Shown here: piece after piece, positions 50,982 to 59,959 of the stretch
Layout: each line of letters starts with the position of its first letter
Position numbering within the stretch: position 1 is the first letter of the stretch
From: GCA-016699895 sp964633435
Lineage (GTDB): Bacteria > Patescibacteriota > Saccharimonadia > Saccharimonadales > Saccharimonadaceae
NCBI GenBank assembly: GCA_964633435.1
Contig: CAZWHA010000001.1
Span: forward strand, 62,001 to 126,000
DNA length: 64,000 nucleotides
Direction of reading: 5' to 3'
The notes under the pieces: model-generated
Told to the model about the DNA's origin: nothing
The model's input: only the letters and a program-made list of their open reading frames with translations
Database searches by the model: none
Program-made: the position numbers and the translations under genes

Positions 50982-52607
50982 ATGGCAAAGAAAATTTTTT
51001 ACGATGATGAGGCCCGCGAGAAGATTCTCGCTGGTGCCAAAAAATTAGCCGATGCAGTGAAAGTCACTATGGGGCCAAAAGGCCGCAACGTGGTGATCGG
51101 CAAAACGTACGGCGGCCCCAGTGTCACCCATGACGGCGTGACTGTCGCCGAGGCAGTTGATCTGCCGGAGACCGAGGAAACCCTGGGTGAAAAAGTCGGT
51201 GCCGAGCTCATCAAACAGGCCGCCAAAAAGATGAACAAGGCCGCTGGCGATGGCACCACGACCGTCACCGTTTTGACCTATGAAATTTTAGCTAACGCTA
51301 ACCGCTTGATTGCGGCCGGCCACAACCCGATGGAACTACGTCGCGGCGTGGAAAAGGCCGGGGCAGAGGTTCTGGCAGCGCTCGACAAATTGGCCGAGCC
51401 AATCGATGACAAAAAAGACCGTGTCGCCGAGGTGGCTACGATTAGTGCCGGTGACAGCGAAATCGGCAAACTGATCGCCGAAGTCATCGCTAAAATCGGT
51501 AGCGAAGGTGTCGTCAGCGTCGAGGAAGGCCAAGGTCTGGCTATGGAGGCTGAGGTCGTCGAGGGCTTTACCTTTGACCGTGGTTACGTCAGCGCCTATA
51601 TGGCAACCGACACCACCCGCATGGAAGCCGTCTACAACAAGCCCGCGATCGTGATCACCGATAAAAAAGTTAGCTCGGTCCAGGAGTTCCTGCCGATCCT
51701 CGAAAAACTAGCTGCCGCTGGTAAAAAGGACGTCGTCCTGATTGCCGACGAAGTCGAGGGCGAAGCACTTGGCGTGCTGATCCTGAACCGCCTGAAAGGT
51801 GTCTTTAACACCGTCGCGGTCAAAGCCCCGAGCTTTGGCGATCGCCGCAAAGACACACTGGCCGATATCGCGACACTCACTGGCGCGACCGTCATCACTG
51901 AGGACCAAGGCCTGACCTTTGACAATGTCGGCCTCGAGGTTATTGGTACGGCCCGCAAAGTTATTGTTGGCAAAGATTCAACCACGATTATCGAAGGTGC
52001 TGGTGATAAAAAAGCCATCGCCGAGCGAGTGACGCAGATCAGAGCCCAAATCGCAGCCGCTCCATCTGATTACGACCGCGAGCAGCTCGAAAAGCGCGCA
52101 GCAGCTCTCGGTGGTAAAGTTGCCGTCATCAAAGTCGGTGGCGCGACCGAAACCGAAATCGAGGAAAAGAAGTACCGCGTCGACGACGCCGTAGCTGCCG
52201 TCAAAGCTGCTTTGCAGGGTGGTATCGTGCCAGGCGGTGGTATCACGCCAGTCACCCTGGCCACCAGCATCAAAGGCGACGGCGCTGGTGCTGAAATCCT
52301 GCGCGGCGCCCTGATGGCACCGTTCAGACAGCTGATGAATAACGCTGGCCTGAACGCCGAAGCGCTACTAGCCCAAGTTCAAACCGCCAAAGCTGGCCTA
52401 GGGGTCGACGTCAACAGCCCCGACAAAGGTCTGGTCGACCTGAAAGCCGCTGGCGTGGTTGATCCAGCCCGGGTCACCCGCGAAGCCATCCAAAACGCAG
52501 TGTCGATTGCATCGACGGCGATGACTATGGGTGCGTTAGTCGTCGAAATCCCTGAGCCAAAAGCCGCTCCAGCTGCCCCCGACATGGGCGGCATGGGTAT
52601 GATGTAA
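50982..52607 (+). CDS. groL: Chaperonin GroEL
   Basis: ATP-driven folding chamber subunit. 541 residues with TMGPKGRNVVI, the ATP site GDGTTTVTVL, the apical domain and the Gly/Met-rich C-terminus (MGGMGMM). AAAGGAGG lies before the ATG. Full length and without unusual features. A hairpin terminator follows within 25 bp. Confidence 0.98.
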   Translation: MAKKIFYDDEAREKILAGAKKLADAVKVTMGPKGRNVVIGKTYGGPSVTHDGVTVAEAVDLPETEETLGEKVGAELIKQAAKKMNKAAGDGTTTVTVLTYEILANANRLIAAGHNPMELRRGVEKAGAEVLAALDKLAEPIDDKKDRVAEVATISAGDSEIGKLIAEVIAKIGSEGVVSVEEGQGLAMEAEVVEGFTFDRGYVSAYMATDTTRMEAVYNKPAIVITDKKVSSVQEFLPILEKLAAAGKKDVVLIADEVEGEALGVLILNRLKGVFNTVAVKAPSFGDRRKDTLADIATLTGATVITEDQGLTFDNVGLEVIGTARKVIVGKDSTTIIEGAGDKKAIAERVTQIRAQIAAAPSDYDREQLEKRAAALGGKVAVIKVGGATETEIEEKKYRVDDAVAAVKAALQGGIVPGGGITPVTLATSIKGDGAGAEILRGALMAPFRQLMNNAGLNAEALLAQVQTAKAGLGVDVNSPDKGLVDLKAAGVVDPARVTREAIQNAVSIASTAMTMGALVVEIPEPKAAPAAPDMGGMGMM

Positions 52608-52630
52608 GTTAGACTACATCAGTCAATAAC

Positions 52631-52660
52631 GAGCGCTTCATCTGGAGCGCTCTTGACTTT
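52631..52660 (+). terminator. Terminator of groES-groEL
   Basis: GAGCGCT-tcatctgg-AGCGCTC followed by TTGACTTTT. The T-rich part also contains the -35 box of the next gene. Confidence 0.8.
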
Positions 52661-52681
52661 TATTTGCTAAAATGATAGAAT
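52653..52681 (+). promoter_or_regulatory. Promoter of first Cys-motif protein gene
   Basis: TTGACT (52653-52658), 17-bp spacer, TAGAAT (52676-52681), ending 7 nt before the ATG. Good evidence for a leaderless message. Confidence 0.75.
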
Positions 52682-52688
52682 GTAAGTC

Positions 52689-53066
52689 ATGGAAGCTAGA
52701 AATTTTGCAGGAACGTCCACCCCCAGCACTCATGGCCGAAATGGTTCGCTTAATTCTGCGACAGGCGGCACACCCGCAAGACCTTATGTCTACAGGGACA
52801 ATCAGCCAGATACCCCCCCCCACGTCGCAGCAGCTTGGCCAGATAATCCAGCGGCGGCACCATGTATGGTTCCGCGCCAGTTTAATCAGCCAGATGGCAA
52901 AACACGGGCTCAACAGTTATTATTTCGAGCTTTGACCAACGGCGAAAGCAACTTGGCCAAAAAAACCGCAGACCGACTAGCAGCCGTCAAGGCCGGCTGC
53001 GGAGAATGCGCTCTCGAGACCTGTCTAGTAAAGAAGACTCTGAATAGACTCGACCCAGACCAGTAG
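52689..53066 (+). CDS. Small Cys-motif protein, WhiB-like arrangement, copy 1
   Basis: 125 residues. A Pro/Asn/Thr-rich first half is followed by a Cys (APCMVP), a helical segment and AAVKAGCGECALETCLVKK: four cysteines as C-x(n)-CxxC-x4-C with an AxK lead-in. Actinobacterial WhiB iron-sulfur regulators have C-x(n)-CxxC-x5-C in the same setting, so this may be a divergent WhiB-like protein or a zinc finger. The final half is shared with the next gene. A run of nine C (52813-52821) in the coding sequence is a possible slippage site. Function otherwise unknown. Confidence 0.6.
   Translation: MEARNFAGTSTPSTHGRNGSLNSATGGTPARPYVYRDNQPDTPPHVAAAWPDNPAAAPCMVPRQFNQPDGKTRAQQLLFRALTNGESNLAKKTADRLAAVKAGCGECALETCLVKKTLNRLDPDQ
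52813..52821 (+). repeat. Poly-C9 tract inside Cys-motif protein gene
   Basis: Nine C (Thr-Pro-Pro-His codons) ahead of the cysteine cluster. A one-base change would remove the whole Cys domain. Confidence 0.55.
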
Positions 53067-53126
53067 TATCCGTTCTAGCTACTTCTTCGATAAGACCTGA
53101 TATCACCCCTGCCTTTATGCTCAACC

Positions 53127-53155
53127 TTGTCTTTGATTCGTCAAATTGTTAAACT
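53127..53155 (+). promoter_or_regulatory. Promoter of second Cys-motif protein gene
   Basis: TTGTCT (53127-53132), 17-bp spacer, TAAACT (53150-53155), followed by a leader of about 35 nt with GGAG before the ATG. Confidence 0.55.
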
Positions 53156-53194
53156 ATCCACATTAAGATTTAAGTGGTGGAGAATTGGAGTTAT

Positions 53195-53464
53195 ATGGGT
53201 AAGAGTATAATCCGCGGCAGAGGTCGCAACAAGGTCGTACCCCGCACACTAGAGAGAGAAACGTTGCCAGAGTGTCCGATTATTAGCCAAGGCAATACTA
53301 TCACCCAGTTGGCAATGGCAGCTTGCAATATAGGAGGAGAATTCAATACACCTGTGGCCAAAAAGGTGGTTGCAAGGTGCGGAGAGTGCTCCCTCGCAAT
53401 GTGTGTCAAGCCATATGTCCGAGCAAAAATTGCCACTATAAATACTCGACTCAACACCGATTAA
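53195..53464 (+). CDS. Small Cys-motif protein, WhiB-like arrangement, copy 2
   Basis: 89 residues from MGKSIIRGRGRN, preceded by TTGGAG. A basic N-terminus suits nucleic acid binding. Cysteines lie in PECPII, MAACNIGGEF, ARCGEC and LAMCV; the stretch from AAC to AMC matches the WhiB order AAC-x(n)-AK-x-x-x-x-CxxC-x4-C with a shorter first loop (17 residues). Paralogue of the gene before it over the last 25 residues. GTG seven codons upstream is an alternative start without a ribosome-binding site. Confidence 0.6.
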   Translation: MGKSIIRGRGRNKVVPRTLERETLPECPIISQGNTITQLAMAACNIGGEFNTPVAKKVVARCGECSLAMCVKPYVRAKIATINTRLNTD

Positions 53465-53484
53465 CCAATCGGTAGTCACTTAGA

Positions 53485-54057
53485 CTACGACTGACTATTC
53501 TGTTTGAAAAAGTCGATTTCCTTGATCACGTCGAGCAGCGCCTGAGCGCGTCGGCCGTCATCAGTAATTTGCTTGGCTGCAGTATGGGCGGCCGGCAATA
53601 GCGACACGTCATCAGTCGAACGAATGATCAGTAGAATTGTATTGAAACGATCCTCTGGCAGCAGATTTAGTTTGTCAACCAATGGTCGCAGTTCAGAGAT
53701 GGCGTCTTGTTTAATGGTATCGAGATTCGATCCAGCCGGCGAAACAGGAGTGGGCGCAGGAGGCATTACTGGTGGCTCGATCGGCATCGGAGCTGGTGCC
53801 GGTTCAGGAGTTGGTTCTGGGGCGGGTATAGGCATAGGTGGCACAGGTGGGATAGGCGGTACCACCGTATCCTCGGGAACCGGGCTGATAGGCGGAGTAA
53901 CGACTGGCGTTGTACCATCAGAACTAGAGTTTGGAACTGGGACGGGCACAGGGCCAGCCGGACTAACTGGCGGTACCATAGTCGATTGCTTGGTCTTTAG
54001 ATCAGCAATCATTTGATTTAGTTCGTCGTCGTCGACTCGGCTATTGTTTTCGTCCAT
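53485..54057 (-). CDS. Pro-rich protein with conserved-looking C-terminal helical domain
   Basis: 190 residues from MDENNSRVDDDEL. Residues about 30-110 are Pro/Val/Ala repeats; the last 75 (DTIKQDAISELRPLVDKLNLL onward) form an all-helical domain ending EIDFFKQNSQS. No signal peptide or membrane helix, so it is probably cytoplasmic with the Pro-rich part as a spacer. No family recognised. GGGTGGGA precedes the ATG. Confidence 0.65.
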   Translation of the reverse strand: MDENNSRVDDDELNQMIADLKTKQSTMVPPVSPAGPVPVPVPNSSSDGTTPVVTPPISPVPEDTVVPPIPPVPPMPIPAPEPTPEPAPAPMPIEPPVMPPAPTPVSPAGSNLDTIKQDAISELRPLVDKLNLLPEDRFNTILLIIRSTDDVSLLPAAHTAAKQITDDGRRAQALLDVIKEIDFFKQNSQS

Positions 54058-54122
54058 TCCCACCCTTTCTGTAATCTGATACAATTATATCACAAGCATT
54101 TTTACGATGTAAAGGAGAATTC

Positions 54123-55160
54123 ATGGAAATACTAGATGATATAAAGCTCATTACTGAACGCGATCCCCAGGGAGCCTTGACGGTAATTGCCGATTCGGCG
54201 GCACAACTCGCCTGGGACGCAGTCCTCGAGCAGCCAGATAGCGGCCAACTCAACCCACTCAAAATCGTTTTGGCTGGCATGGGCGGTAGCGCCCAGCCCG
54301 GTAAACTGGCTGCCAACTGGCTGGACCTAGAAATTCCTTTTGCAGTGGTCAGCAATTACAAACTACCACGCTGGGTTGACGAAAACACCCTGGTGATCGC
54401 CAGTAGTTTTAGCGGTAACACCGAGGAAACGATTGCTAGCCTGGAATTTGCCGAGGAGCGCGGCGCGACCGTCGTGGTTATGGCCAGCGGCGGCAAGTTG
54501 ATCGACATCGCCCAGGAGCGTGGTCTGCCATTCATTCGGTTGATGAAGGTGCCGCAGCCACGCTATAGCGCTATCGCTCAGTTAAAGGCCATCGCCAGGT
54601 TCCTGGAACATTACGGTGTTGCCAAAGGCATTTACGGCGAGGTGAACGACGTGTGTCAAATTGTCAGCGAGGTGGTCAGCCACTCAATCCCCAGTGTTGA
54701 AACCGTCGATAATCCCGCCAAGCAGTTGGCCCTAAAATGCGTCGGCAAGACTCCGATCATTTATGCGTCGTCGCTGTTCGCACCAGTGGCGTTCAAGTGG
54801 AAAATTAGCTTTAACGAAAATGCCAAAAATACGGCTTGGTGGAATGAGCTACCAGAGTTCAGCCACAATGAATTTATCGGCTGGTCCAGCCATCCGGTCG
54901 AAAAACCGTTTGCGATCATCGATCTGCACTCGTCATTCGACAGTCCACGCATCAAACAGCGCTTCGCTCTGACCGAGCAGCTGCTAAGCGGTCAACGTCC
55001 TGCCGCCAGCGAAGTTCAGCTAAAAGGCGATTCCATCCTGGCCCAGATGATCTATGGCTTTATCTTGGCTGATTTTGTATCGATCTATCTCGGTATCTTA
55101 AACGGAGTTAACCCGACGCCCGTCGCCCTGGTCGAAGAGTTCAAAAAGCAACTAGGCTAG
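54123..55160 (+). CDS. Bifunctional phosphoglucose/phosphomannose isomerase
   Basis: Two SIS domains: GMGGSAQPGKLAANWL and SSFSGNTEETIAS bind the sugar phosphate in the first half, and the second half contains FKWKISFNENAKNTAWWNELPEFSHNE, the signature of the archaeal/CPR-type PGI/PMI with its catalytic His-Asn-Glu region. Supplies fructose-6-P, glucose-6-P and mannose-6-P to glycolysis and to the PMM-like enzyme. Length 345 is typical. GGAGAA precedes the ATG. Converges on the lipid kinase gene with a four-base overlap. Confidence 0.92.
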   Translation: MEILDDIKLITERDPQGALTVIADSAAQLAWDAVLEQPDSGQLNPLKIVLAGMGGSAQPGKLAANWLDLEIPFAVVSNYKLPRWVDENTLVIASSFSGNTEETIASLEFAEERGATVVVMASGGKLIDIAQERGLPFIRLMKVPQPRYSAIAQLKAIARFLEHYGVAKGIYGEVNDVCQIVSEVVSHSIPSVETVDNPAKQLALKCVGKTPIIYASSLFAPVAFKWKISFNENAKNTAWWNELPEFSHNEFIGWSSHPVEKPFAIIDLHSSFDSPRIKQRFALTEQLLSGQRPAASEVQLKGDSILAQMIYGFILADFVSIYLGILNGVNPTPVALVEEFKKQLG

Positions 55161-56101
55161 CGCGGCAATCTGTCAATATTCGGCGCAAACAGTTTGAGTG
55201 ATTTGCTGCTGCGCACGCAAGCAATTGTCGTAACATCGTCAAACACCAGTTTGTCGCCAGCGACCTGGGTAACGAGCCGAGCAGGCTGGGCAAAGGTCAG
55301 AATTTCGCCCTCGGTCAAGTCGCCTGGTACACGCCGACCGAACCAGCTGGCCAAGTATGGCACATCGCGGCTAGCTTGGCCCGTCAGTGTTGCTCGGTGA
55401 AACCACAGCTGTCGATGAAATAGGTGGAGATTACCAGGTTCGGGCTGGAAATACGCCCCGATACCACCCACCATAAAACCAATGTTGTTATCATGATAGA
55501 CTTTACCATTCCTGGTAAAATTCGGTAGCATTGTTTCCATACTACCGAGGCTGCCAAAGATTTTAGCATAATTCAACATACAGATCGTTCCAAACAGCAC
55601 GCTGTTGCCGCCAACACGCCGCCGCAGCCGACGGGTAGCTGGTGCATTCAGCCATTCGGTCAATTTAGCACTGGCGCCAAACGTAATATACTGCATACCG
55701 TACAACTGATGTTGACCGTTAATTGCCAAATCCAGCGGGTGAAACTCGACTGGCTGACTAGCGAGAATCTTGGCTGGATCGCTACTACTGCCATTGATAG
55801 CTCGACTAAAGTCATTGAAATTGCCGAGCGGTACGACTGCACAAGTCACAGACTGGCCCGAGGCTAGCGCCGCATCAAGCGTCACATTAACCAGACCATC
55901 GCCGCCAGCCGCCACCACCACGTCACCATCCCGCAGAACCTTGGCAATTATGTCCCTGGCCTCGAAATAGGGCACGTTGTTGAGGCCAATTTCGTGTAAT
56001 GCGCTAGCGATTTTTTGCAAGGCTGGTTTAATTTTATGGTTATAACGCGCCGCAGCGGTCGAATGAGGTGAGTGAACGACGACGATACGTTGATGATGCA
56101 T
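55157..56101 (-). CDS. Diacylglycerol kinase / sphingosine kinase family lipid kinase
   Basis: 314 residues. The nucleotide loop VVVAAGGDGLVNVTL and CAVVPLGNFNDFSRAI (normally PxGTxNDFAR) mark the DAGK catalytic domain; a beta-rich C-terminal domain follows. Such enzymes phosphorylate diacylglycerol or related lipids at the membrane. Thr of PxGT is Phe-displaced (LGNFND), a mild deviation. TATAAT lies 7 nt before the ATG. Confidence 0.88.
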   Translation of the reverse strand: MHHQRIVVVHSPHSTAAARYNHKIKPALQKIASALHEIGLNNVPYFEARDIIAKVLRDGDVVVAAGGDGLVNVTLDAALASGQSVTCAVVPLGNFNDFSRAINGSSSDPAKILASQPVEFHPLDLAINGQHQLYGMQYITFGASAKLTEWLNAPATRRLRRRVGGNSVLFGTICMLNYAKIFGSLGSMETMLPNFTRNGKVYHDNNIGFMVGGIGAYFQPEPGNLHLFHRQLWFHRATLTGQASRDVPYLASWFGRRVPGDLTEGEILTFAQPARLVTQVAGDKLVFDDVTTIACVRSSKSLKLFAPNIDRLPR

Positions 56102-56124
56102 AGCAGTTATTATACCCTAAATAA

Positions 56125-57342
56125 CTATTGATATTGTCGCAGCGCCACAATCGGATCCTGACGAGCGGCTCGAATCGCTGGCCACAACCCAAACAGCAGC
56201 CCAACCGCAATCGGCACGCCCAGCCCAATGGCAAATATCCACCACGAAAATACCATTGGCAACGAAAATTGCAAGTTGATCAGATAACTGGCGCCATACG
56301 CGAACGACAGTCCAATAATACCACCCACTAGCGTCATGATCAGCGCCTCGAGCAAAAACTGCTCCAAAATCTGTCGTTTCGTTGCCCCAACGGCCTTTCT
56401 GATGCCAATTTCGCGGGTACGTTCGGCCACGCTGACCAACATGATATTCATGATGCCGATACCACCTACCAACAGGGAAATGCCGGCAAAGATCAGAGCA
56501 ACTGTCGTCAGTGTCGTCAGCCAGCCTGCCATCGAGCCGGCAATATCACCCGCCCGGCGAACTACAAACTCAGTATCATCGCTGTGAGCAACTTTCAAGG
56601 TGCTAGTAACCGATCGAACCATCGCTGCCGTCTGGCCGTCCTTGGTCTTTACAACAATCTGGCCGATCTGTTTAGTACCACCAGTAAAGGTAACGCCGTT
56701 ATCCATCGAGATAAAGGCCGCTTTGTCGACATCAACTCCCGCCAGGGAAATCGGTCGATCGGAGCCCTCTAGAATACCCACTACAGTAAAGGTTTTACCC
56801 TTGATCGTAACGTGCTGACCCATGGCTTGGTTAGTATCGAGCAAGCCCGAAGCCAGTTTGCTGCCGAGTACCACCCAGGCCCGATCCGCTTCTTTGTCGG
56901 AAAACCAAGCGCCAGACTGCAAGTTCATCCCCAGCACATTCGGCAAGTTTTCGTTAGTTGCCACAGTCGTAATATTGTCAAAACTTTTGGACCCGCTGCT
57001 AGCCGATCCGCCCAGAAACATCATCGGCGCCACATTACCGCTGCCCGCAGCTTTGGCCGTGCGATCGAAATCGAGCGCCGTCAGGGTAGTAGCATTAGCA
57101 ACTCGCAGCGGCGAAAAGGCTTCCATGCCCGTCGTGCTATCACCAGCCGAACGCACCACTACCAAGTTCGAATTTAGCTTGTCTGTCTGATCGGCGATAC
57201 TGCGGTGTAGTCCAGCACTAACAATCAACACCAGTGATACGATAAAGACACCGATGACCACCCCCAGGATAGTCAGAATCGTTCTAGATCGATGAGCCCG
57301 CAAGCTGCGATGCGCCAGACTGAAGCCCACAAATAACGTCAT
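56125..57342 (-). CDS. MacB-type ABC transporter permease
   Basis: 405 residues with one N-terminal helix (TILGVVIGVFIVSLVLIVSAG), a periplasmic-type MacB core domain (about 45-275), and three C-terminal helices including GGIGIMNIMLVSVAERTREIGIRKAVGATKRQIL, the family hallmark. Works by mechanotransmission rather than transport through the membrane and may release lipoproteins, peptides or toxins. Overlaps the ATPase gene by ATGA. Confidence 0.93.
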   Translation of the reverse strand: MTLFVGFSLAHRSLRAHRSRTILTILGVVIGVFIVSLVLIVSAGLHRSIADQTDKLNSNLVVVRSAGDSTTGMEAFSPLRVANATTLTALDFDRTAKAAGSGNVAPMMFLGGSASSGSKSFDNITTVATNENLPNVLGMNLQSGAWFSDKEADRAWVVLGSKLASGLLDTNQAMGQHVTIKGKTFTVVGILEGSDRPISLAGVDVDKAAFISMDNGVTFTGGTKQIGQIVVKTKDGQTAAMVRSVTSTLKVAHSDDTEFVVRRAGDIAGSMAGWLTTLTTVALIFAGISLLVGGIGIMNIMLVSVAERTREIGIRKAVGATKRQILEQFLLEALIMTLVGGIIGLSFAYGASYLINLQFSLPMVFSWWIFAIGLGVPIAVGLLFGLWPAIRAARQDPIVALRQYQ

Positions 57343-58202
57343 TTTGACCTCCGAATCCAGCTGCGTTTACGTGCGGCTTTGCGTTGTGACTTGAATTTTG
57401 ACGCTGCCCGGTGAGCCTTGTTTTCAACCAGTTCGATATCACGGTCAATCTGGCCGTCTTTCATATGGATTACCCGACTGGCATAGGATAGTAGTTCGGG
57501 ATTATGCGTCACCATCAAAATGGTGTTGCCATCACGATGAATTCGGGTCAGCTCGTCCATAATGATTTCCGAATTTTTACTGTCCAGGTTACCTGTCGGC
57601 TCGTCGGCCAAGATAATCGACGGATCATTGGCTAGCGCCCTGGCAATCGCCACTCGTTGCATCTGGCCACCACTCAACTGATAGGGCAGATAGTATTCGC
57701 GGCTATGTAGGCCGAGTGTCGTTAGGATCCGGCTAGCCTTTTCCTGATGTTTATAGTTCATGCCGCGTGAGTAGGTGAGAGGCAAAGCTACATTATCAAT
57801 GACGGTCAGTTTAGGAATTAGGTTAAAGTTCTGAAAAACAAAACCGATTTCGCGATTGCGAATCTTGGCCTTGCGGCCCGGCGGCAATTTAGCCACATTG
57901 CGACTGTTCAGCCGATATTCGCCGTTCGTCGATTGATCCAGGAGTCCGATAATGTTCAGCAGCGTCGTCTTGCCACAACCGCTCGGCCCCATAATCGCGA
58001 CGAATTCGCCGCGCTCGATTGTCAGGTCGAGGCCACCGAGCGCCACTGTTTGTGCATCGCCATAGCCAAAGTGCTTTTCCACGCCGCGCAGATCGATCAC
58101 CGGCGGCACATTGCTGATCATGGTGGCATAAAAAATCGCCCTCTCCGGTCGGCGCGCCGAGGTAGCAGAAATAGAGTTCTCGCGAGTGGTGGTCATTTTC
58201 AT
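57339..58202 (-). CDS. MacB/LolD-type ABC transporter ATPase
   Basis: 287 residues. Walker A GPSGCGKTT, Q-loop VFQNFNLIPKL, signature LSGGQMQRVAIARALA, Walker B IILADEPTGNLD and H-loop VTHNPEL. A 30-residue N-terminal lead and a basic C-terminal tail (RKAARKRSWIRRSK) exceed the family norm. TATAAT lies 5 nt before the ATG. First gene of a two-gene exporter operon. Confidence 0.95.
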   Translation of the reverse strand: MKMTTTRENSISATSARRPERAIFYATMISNVPPVIDLRGVEKHFGYGDAQTVALGGLDLTIERGEFVAIMGPSGCGKTTLLNIIGLLDQSTNGEYRLNSRNVAKLPPGRKAKIRNREIGFVFQNFNLIPKLTVIDNVALPLTYSRGMNYKHQEKASRILTTLGLHSREYYLPYQLSGGQMQRVAIARALANDPSIILADEPTGNLDSKNSEIIMDELTRIHRDGNTILMVTHNPELLSYASRVIHMKDGQIDRDIELVENKAHRAASKFKSQRKAARKRSWIRRSK

Positions 58203-58257
58203 GATGTATTATACCGTGATACGTTGGATTTTACAAGATATTATAAGATAGAGGGGA

Positions 58258-58286
58258 TTGACTTTTATTATCGATTATGCTAATAT
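58258..58286 (+). promoter_or_regulatory. Promoter of M15/GH24 murein hydrolase gene
   Basis: TTGACT (58258-58263), 17-bp spacer, TAATAT (58281-58286), giving a leader of about 25 nt without a clear ribosome-binding site. Confidence 0.7.
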
Positions 58287-58316
58287 TGAATAAGTAGAAA
58301 GCCCTACGAAAAAAAC

Positions 58317-59897
58317 ATGACAGAACATCTAAAACCAAATCAACCAAAAGCACCGCATAGCAAAAACGGATTGCTAGTTCGGGCTACGGGTCTGGTTCAG
58401 CGATTTCGAGATTTTATACAGACTGACGACAGTCCAGCGCAACCCCTCTCCGAACAAGAAGCCGAGGTGGTACGCGGTATATCTCGTCGCACACTGTTGA
58501 CGGGCGCAGGAATCATGGGTGCCGCGGCGGCATTGGGTGTATTGGATGAAACAGGAGCATTCGACCGAAAGCCTTCGCCCCCAAAGGCACTAGAGCACTG
58601 GAAAGATACATTCGAACGGATGTCGAGCGCCGAGCTAGCACAGTGGATTCTAGAGGCAACGGGCAACGAGGCCACCGCGAAACAGCCGGTCCGCACGCCC
58701 GAAACAACATCGGCCTACAAAGATTTGAAAAACACTGCCGACGGCAAGCCGGCCTATCGACAGACGTTACTAACATTGGACGACGAAAAGATCAAAATGG
58801 ATGTCGAGGTCAACCGTGATATCCTGATGTTTCGAGCACTTTTGACAGTAGCCTTGCAGGACCCAGCCAACTATTTCGAGGGCCAGCCAATCTTGATCCA
58901 GTCAGGCCAGCTCACCAATCGCAGCGGTAGCCACAAGGGGCGCCAGGACAGGAGTCACTTTTACGGCAATTCGATTGACTTTAGCGGTGCGATTATTGAT
59001 GGCGGCAAGTCGGATGATGATCCCGATAACCTTTATCCGTACGATAGCGAGATAAATCGACAGCTAGGCATAATTGCCGACACTGTGGGCAAATTGATTG
59101 AGGTCAAAACCCCAGAAGCTCCCGCTAGTCTAGAACGAGTTGACTCACTGCGCGGTACGCCGGGCTTGTCAAAAGGCCATTACCACTACAACGCAGATAC
59201 CACTAGCGCTACCAAGCATGCCAATATTGTTAGAGATTCGATCAAAAAGCAGTCGGTTTTTGGGACAGTTGATCCAATAATCGATCTGGGCTCAGCAGGC
59301 ATTAGTGAATCAGGTCGTGGCTTTATTCATACGTACGAAAAATTCCGCAGCGAAACCTATGGTGATGCCGGAGCAGGGCAGGGTACGCTGACGATTGGCT
59401 ACGGCGCAACCTATTACTTGAGCAACACCGTAATCACCCGAGGAAATCAGGAAATATTGATCGAGGATAACGACCAGAAGCCAGAGCTCGGTGACACCAT
59501 CACCAAAGAAGAAGCTGATCGACTGTCGGAAAAGATGATCGAACGGGAATATTTGCAACCCGTCATTGCCGCCCTAGAGCGAAACGACTTGACCGCTACA
59601 CAATCCCAACTAGACGCCCTAGTCAGTTATGCATTCCACCGCGGCGGCGGTAACGCCAGCAAGTTAATTGGACGGCTGAAAGCCTTGGCCGAGGCAGGAT
59701 TCGGCAATGACAAACTCGCGATCCGAGCGGCTTTTATGTACGACATCAACGACAAAGTTAGTCCAAAATTCCGCCGTGGCGTGGCTGATCGCTATTTAGA
59801 TACCGCCGATATTTTTATTCATGGCGACTACAAGCGCCAGGATCGTCCATTCGATCCCCAGGGCTGGGATGCCGTCATCGCCGCCTACTTTGATTAA
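58317..59897 (+). CDS. Tat-signal-like murein hydrolase: M15-like peptidase plus GH24 lysozyme
   Basis: 526 residues. A polar N-terminus of about 50 residues leads to a twin-arginine motif and hydrophobic stretch (SRRTLLTGAGIMGAAAALGVL). The middle domain (about 165-300) has SHFYGNSIDF, the SxHxxGxxxD zinc motif of M15/LAS DD-peptidases, and later HYHYN. The C-terminal domain (about 325-526) is a T4-lysozyme-type GH24 muramidase: TYEKFRSETYGDAG with likely catalytic Glu and Asp, then TIGYGATYY. The Tat motif sits unusually far from the start, so the protein may be a type II anchored one. It would cut both glycan and peptide; target (own wall or host) is unknown. Confidence 0.83.
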   Translation: MTEHLKPNQPKAPHSKNGLLVRATGLVQRFRDFIQTDDSPAQPLSEQEAEVVRGISRRTLLTGAGIMGAAAALGVLDETGAFDRKPSPPKALEHWKDTFERMSSAELAQWILEATGNEATAKQPVRTPETTSAYKDLKNTADGKPAYRQTLLTLDDEKIKMDVEVNRDILMFRALLTVALQDPANYFEGQPILIQSGQLTNRSGSHKGRQDRSHFYGNSIDFSGAIIDGGKSDDDPDNLYPYDSEINRQLGIIADTVGKLIEVKTPEAPASLERVDSLRGTPGLSKGHYHYNADTTSATKHANIVRDSIKKQSVFGTVDPIIDLGSAGISESGRGFIHTYEKFRSETYGDAGAGQGTLTIGYGATYYLSNTVITRGNQEILIEDNDQKPELGDTITKEEADRLSEKMIEREYLQPVIAALERNDLTATQSQLDALVSYAFHRGGGNASKLIGRLKALAEAGFGNDKLAIRAAFMYDINDKVSPKFRRGVADRYLDTADIFIHGDYKRQDRPFDPQGWDAVIAAYFD

Positions 59898-59906
59898 TAC
59901 GTGGTA

Positions 59907-59950
59907 TTGTAAAAACTACACTTGCCAGCATCAAAATAGTGTACTATAAT
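59907..59950 (+). promoter_or_regulatory. Promoter and putative regulator box of nrdA-nrdB
   Basis: TTGCCA (59922-59927), 17-bp spacer, TATAAT (59945-59950). TTGTAAAAACTACACTTGC (59907-59925) covers the -35 and is repeated exactly before the right-edge riboswitch. TACACT/AGTGTA half-sites (59917-59922, 59938-59943) frame the spacer and resemble NrdR half-boxes. Confidence 0.7.
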
Positions 59951-59959
59951 CATAAGCAA

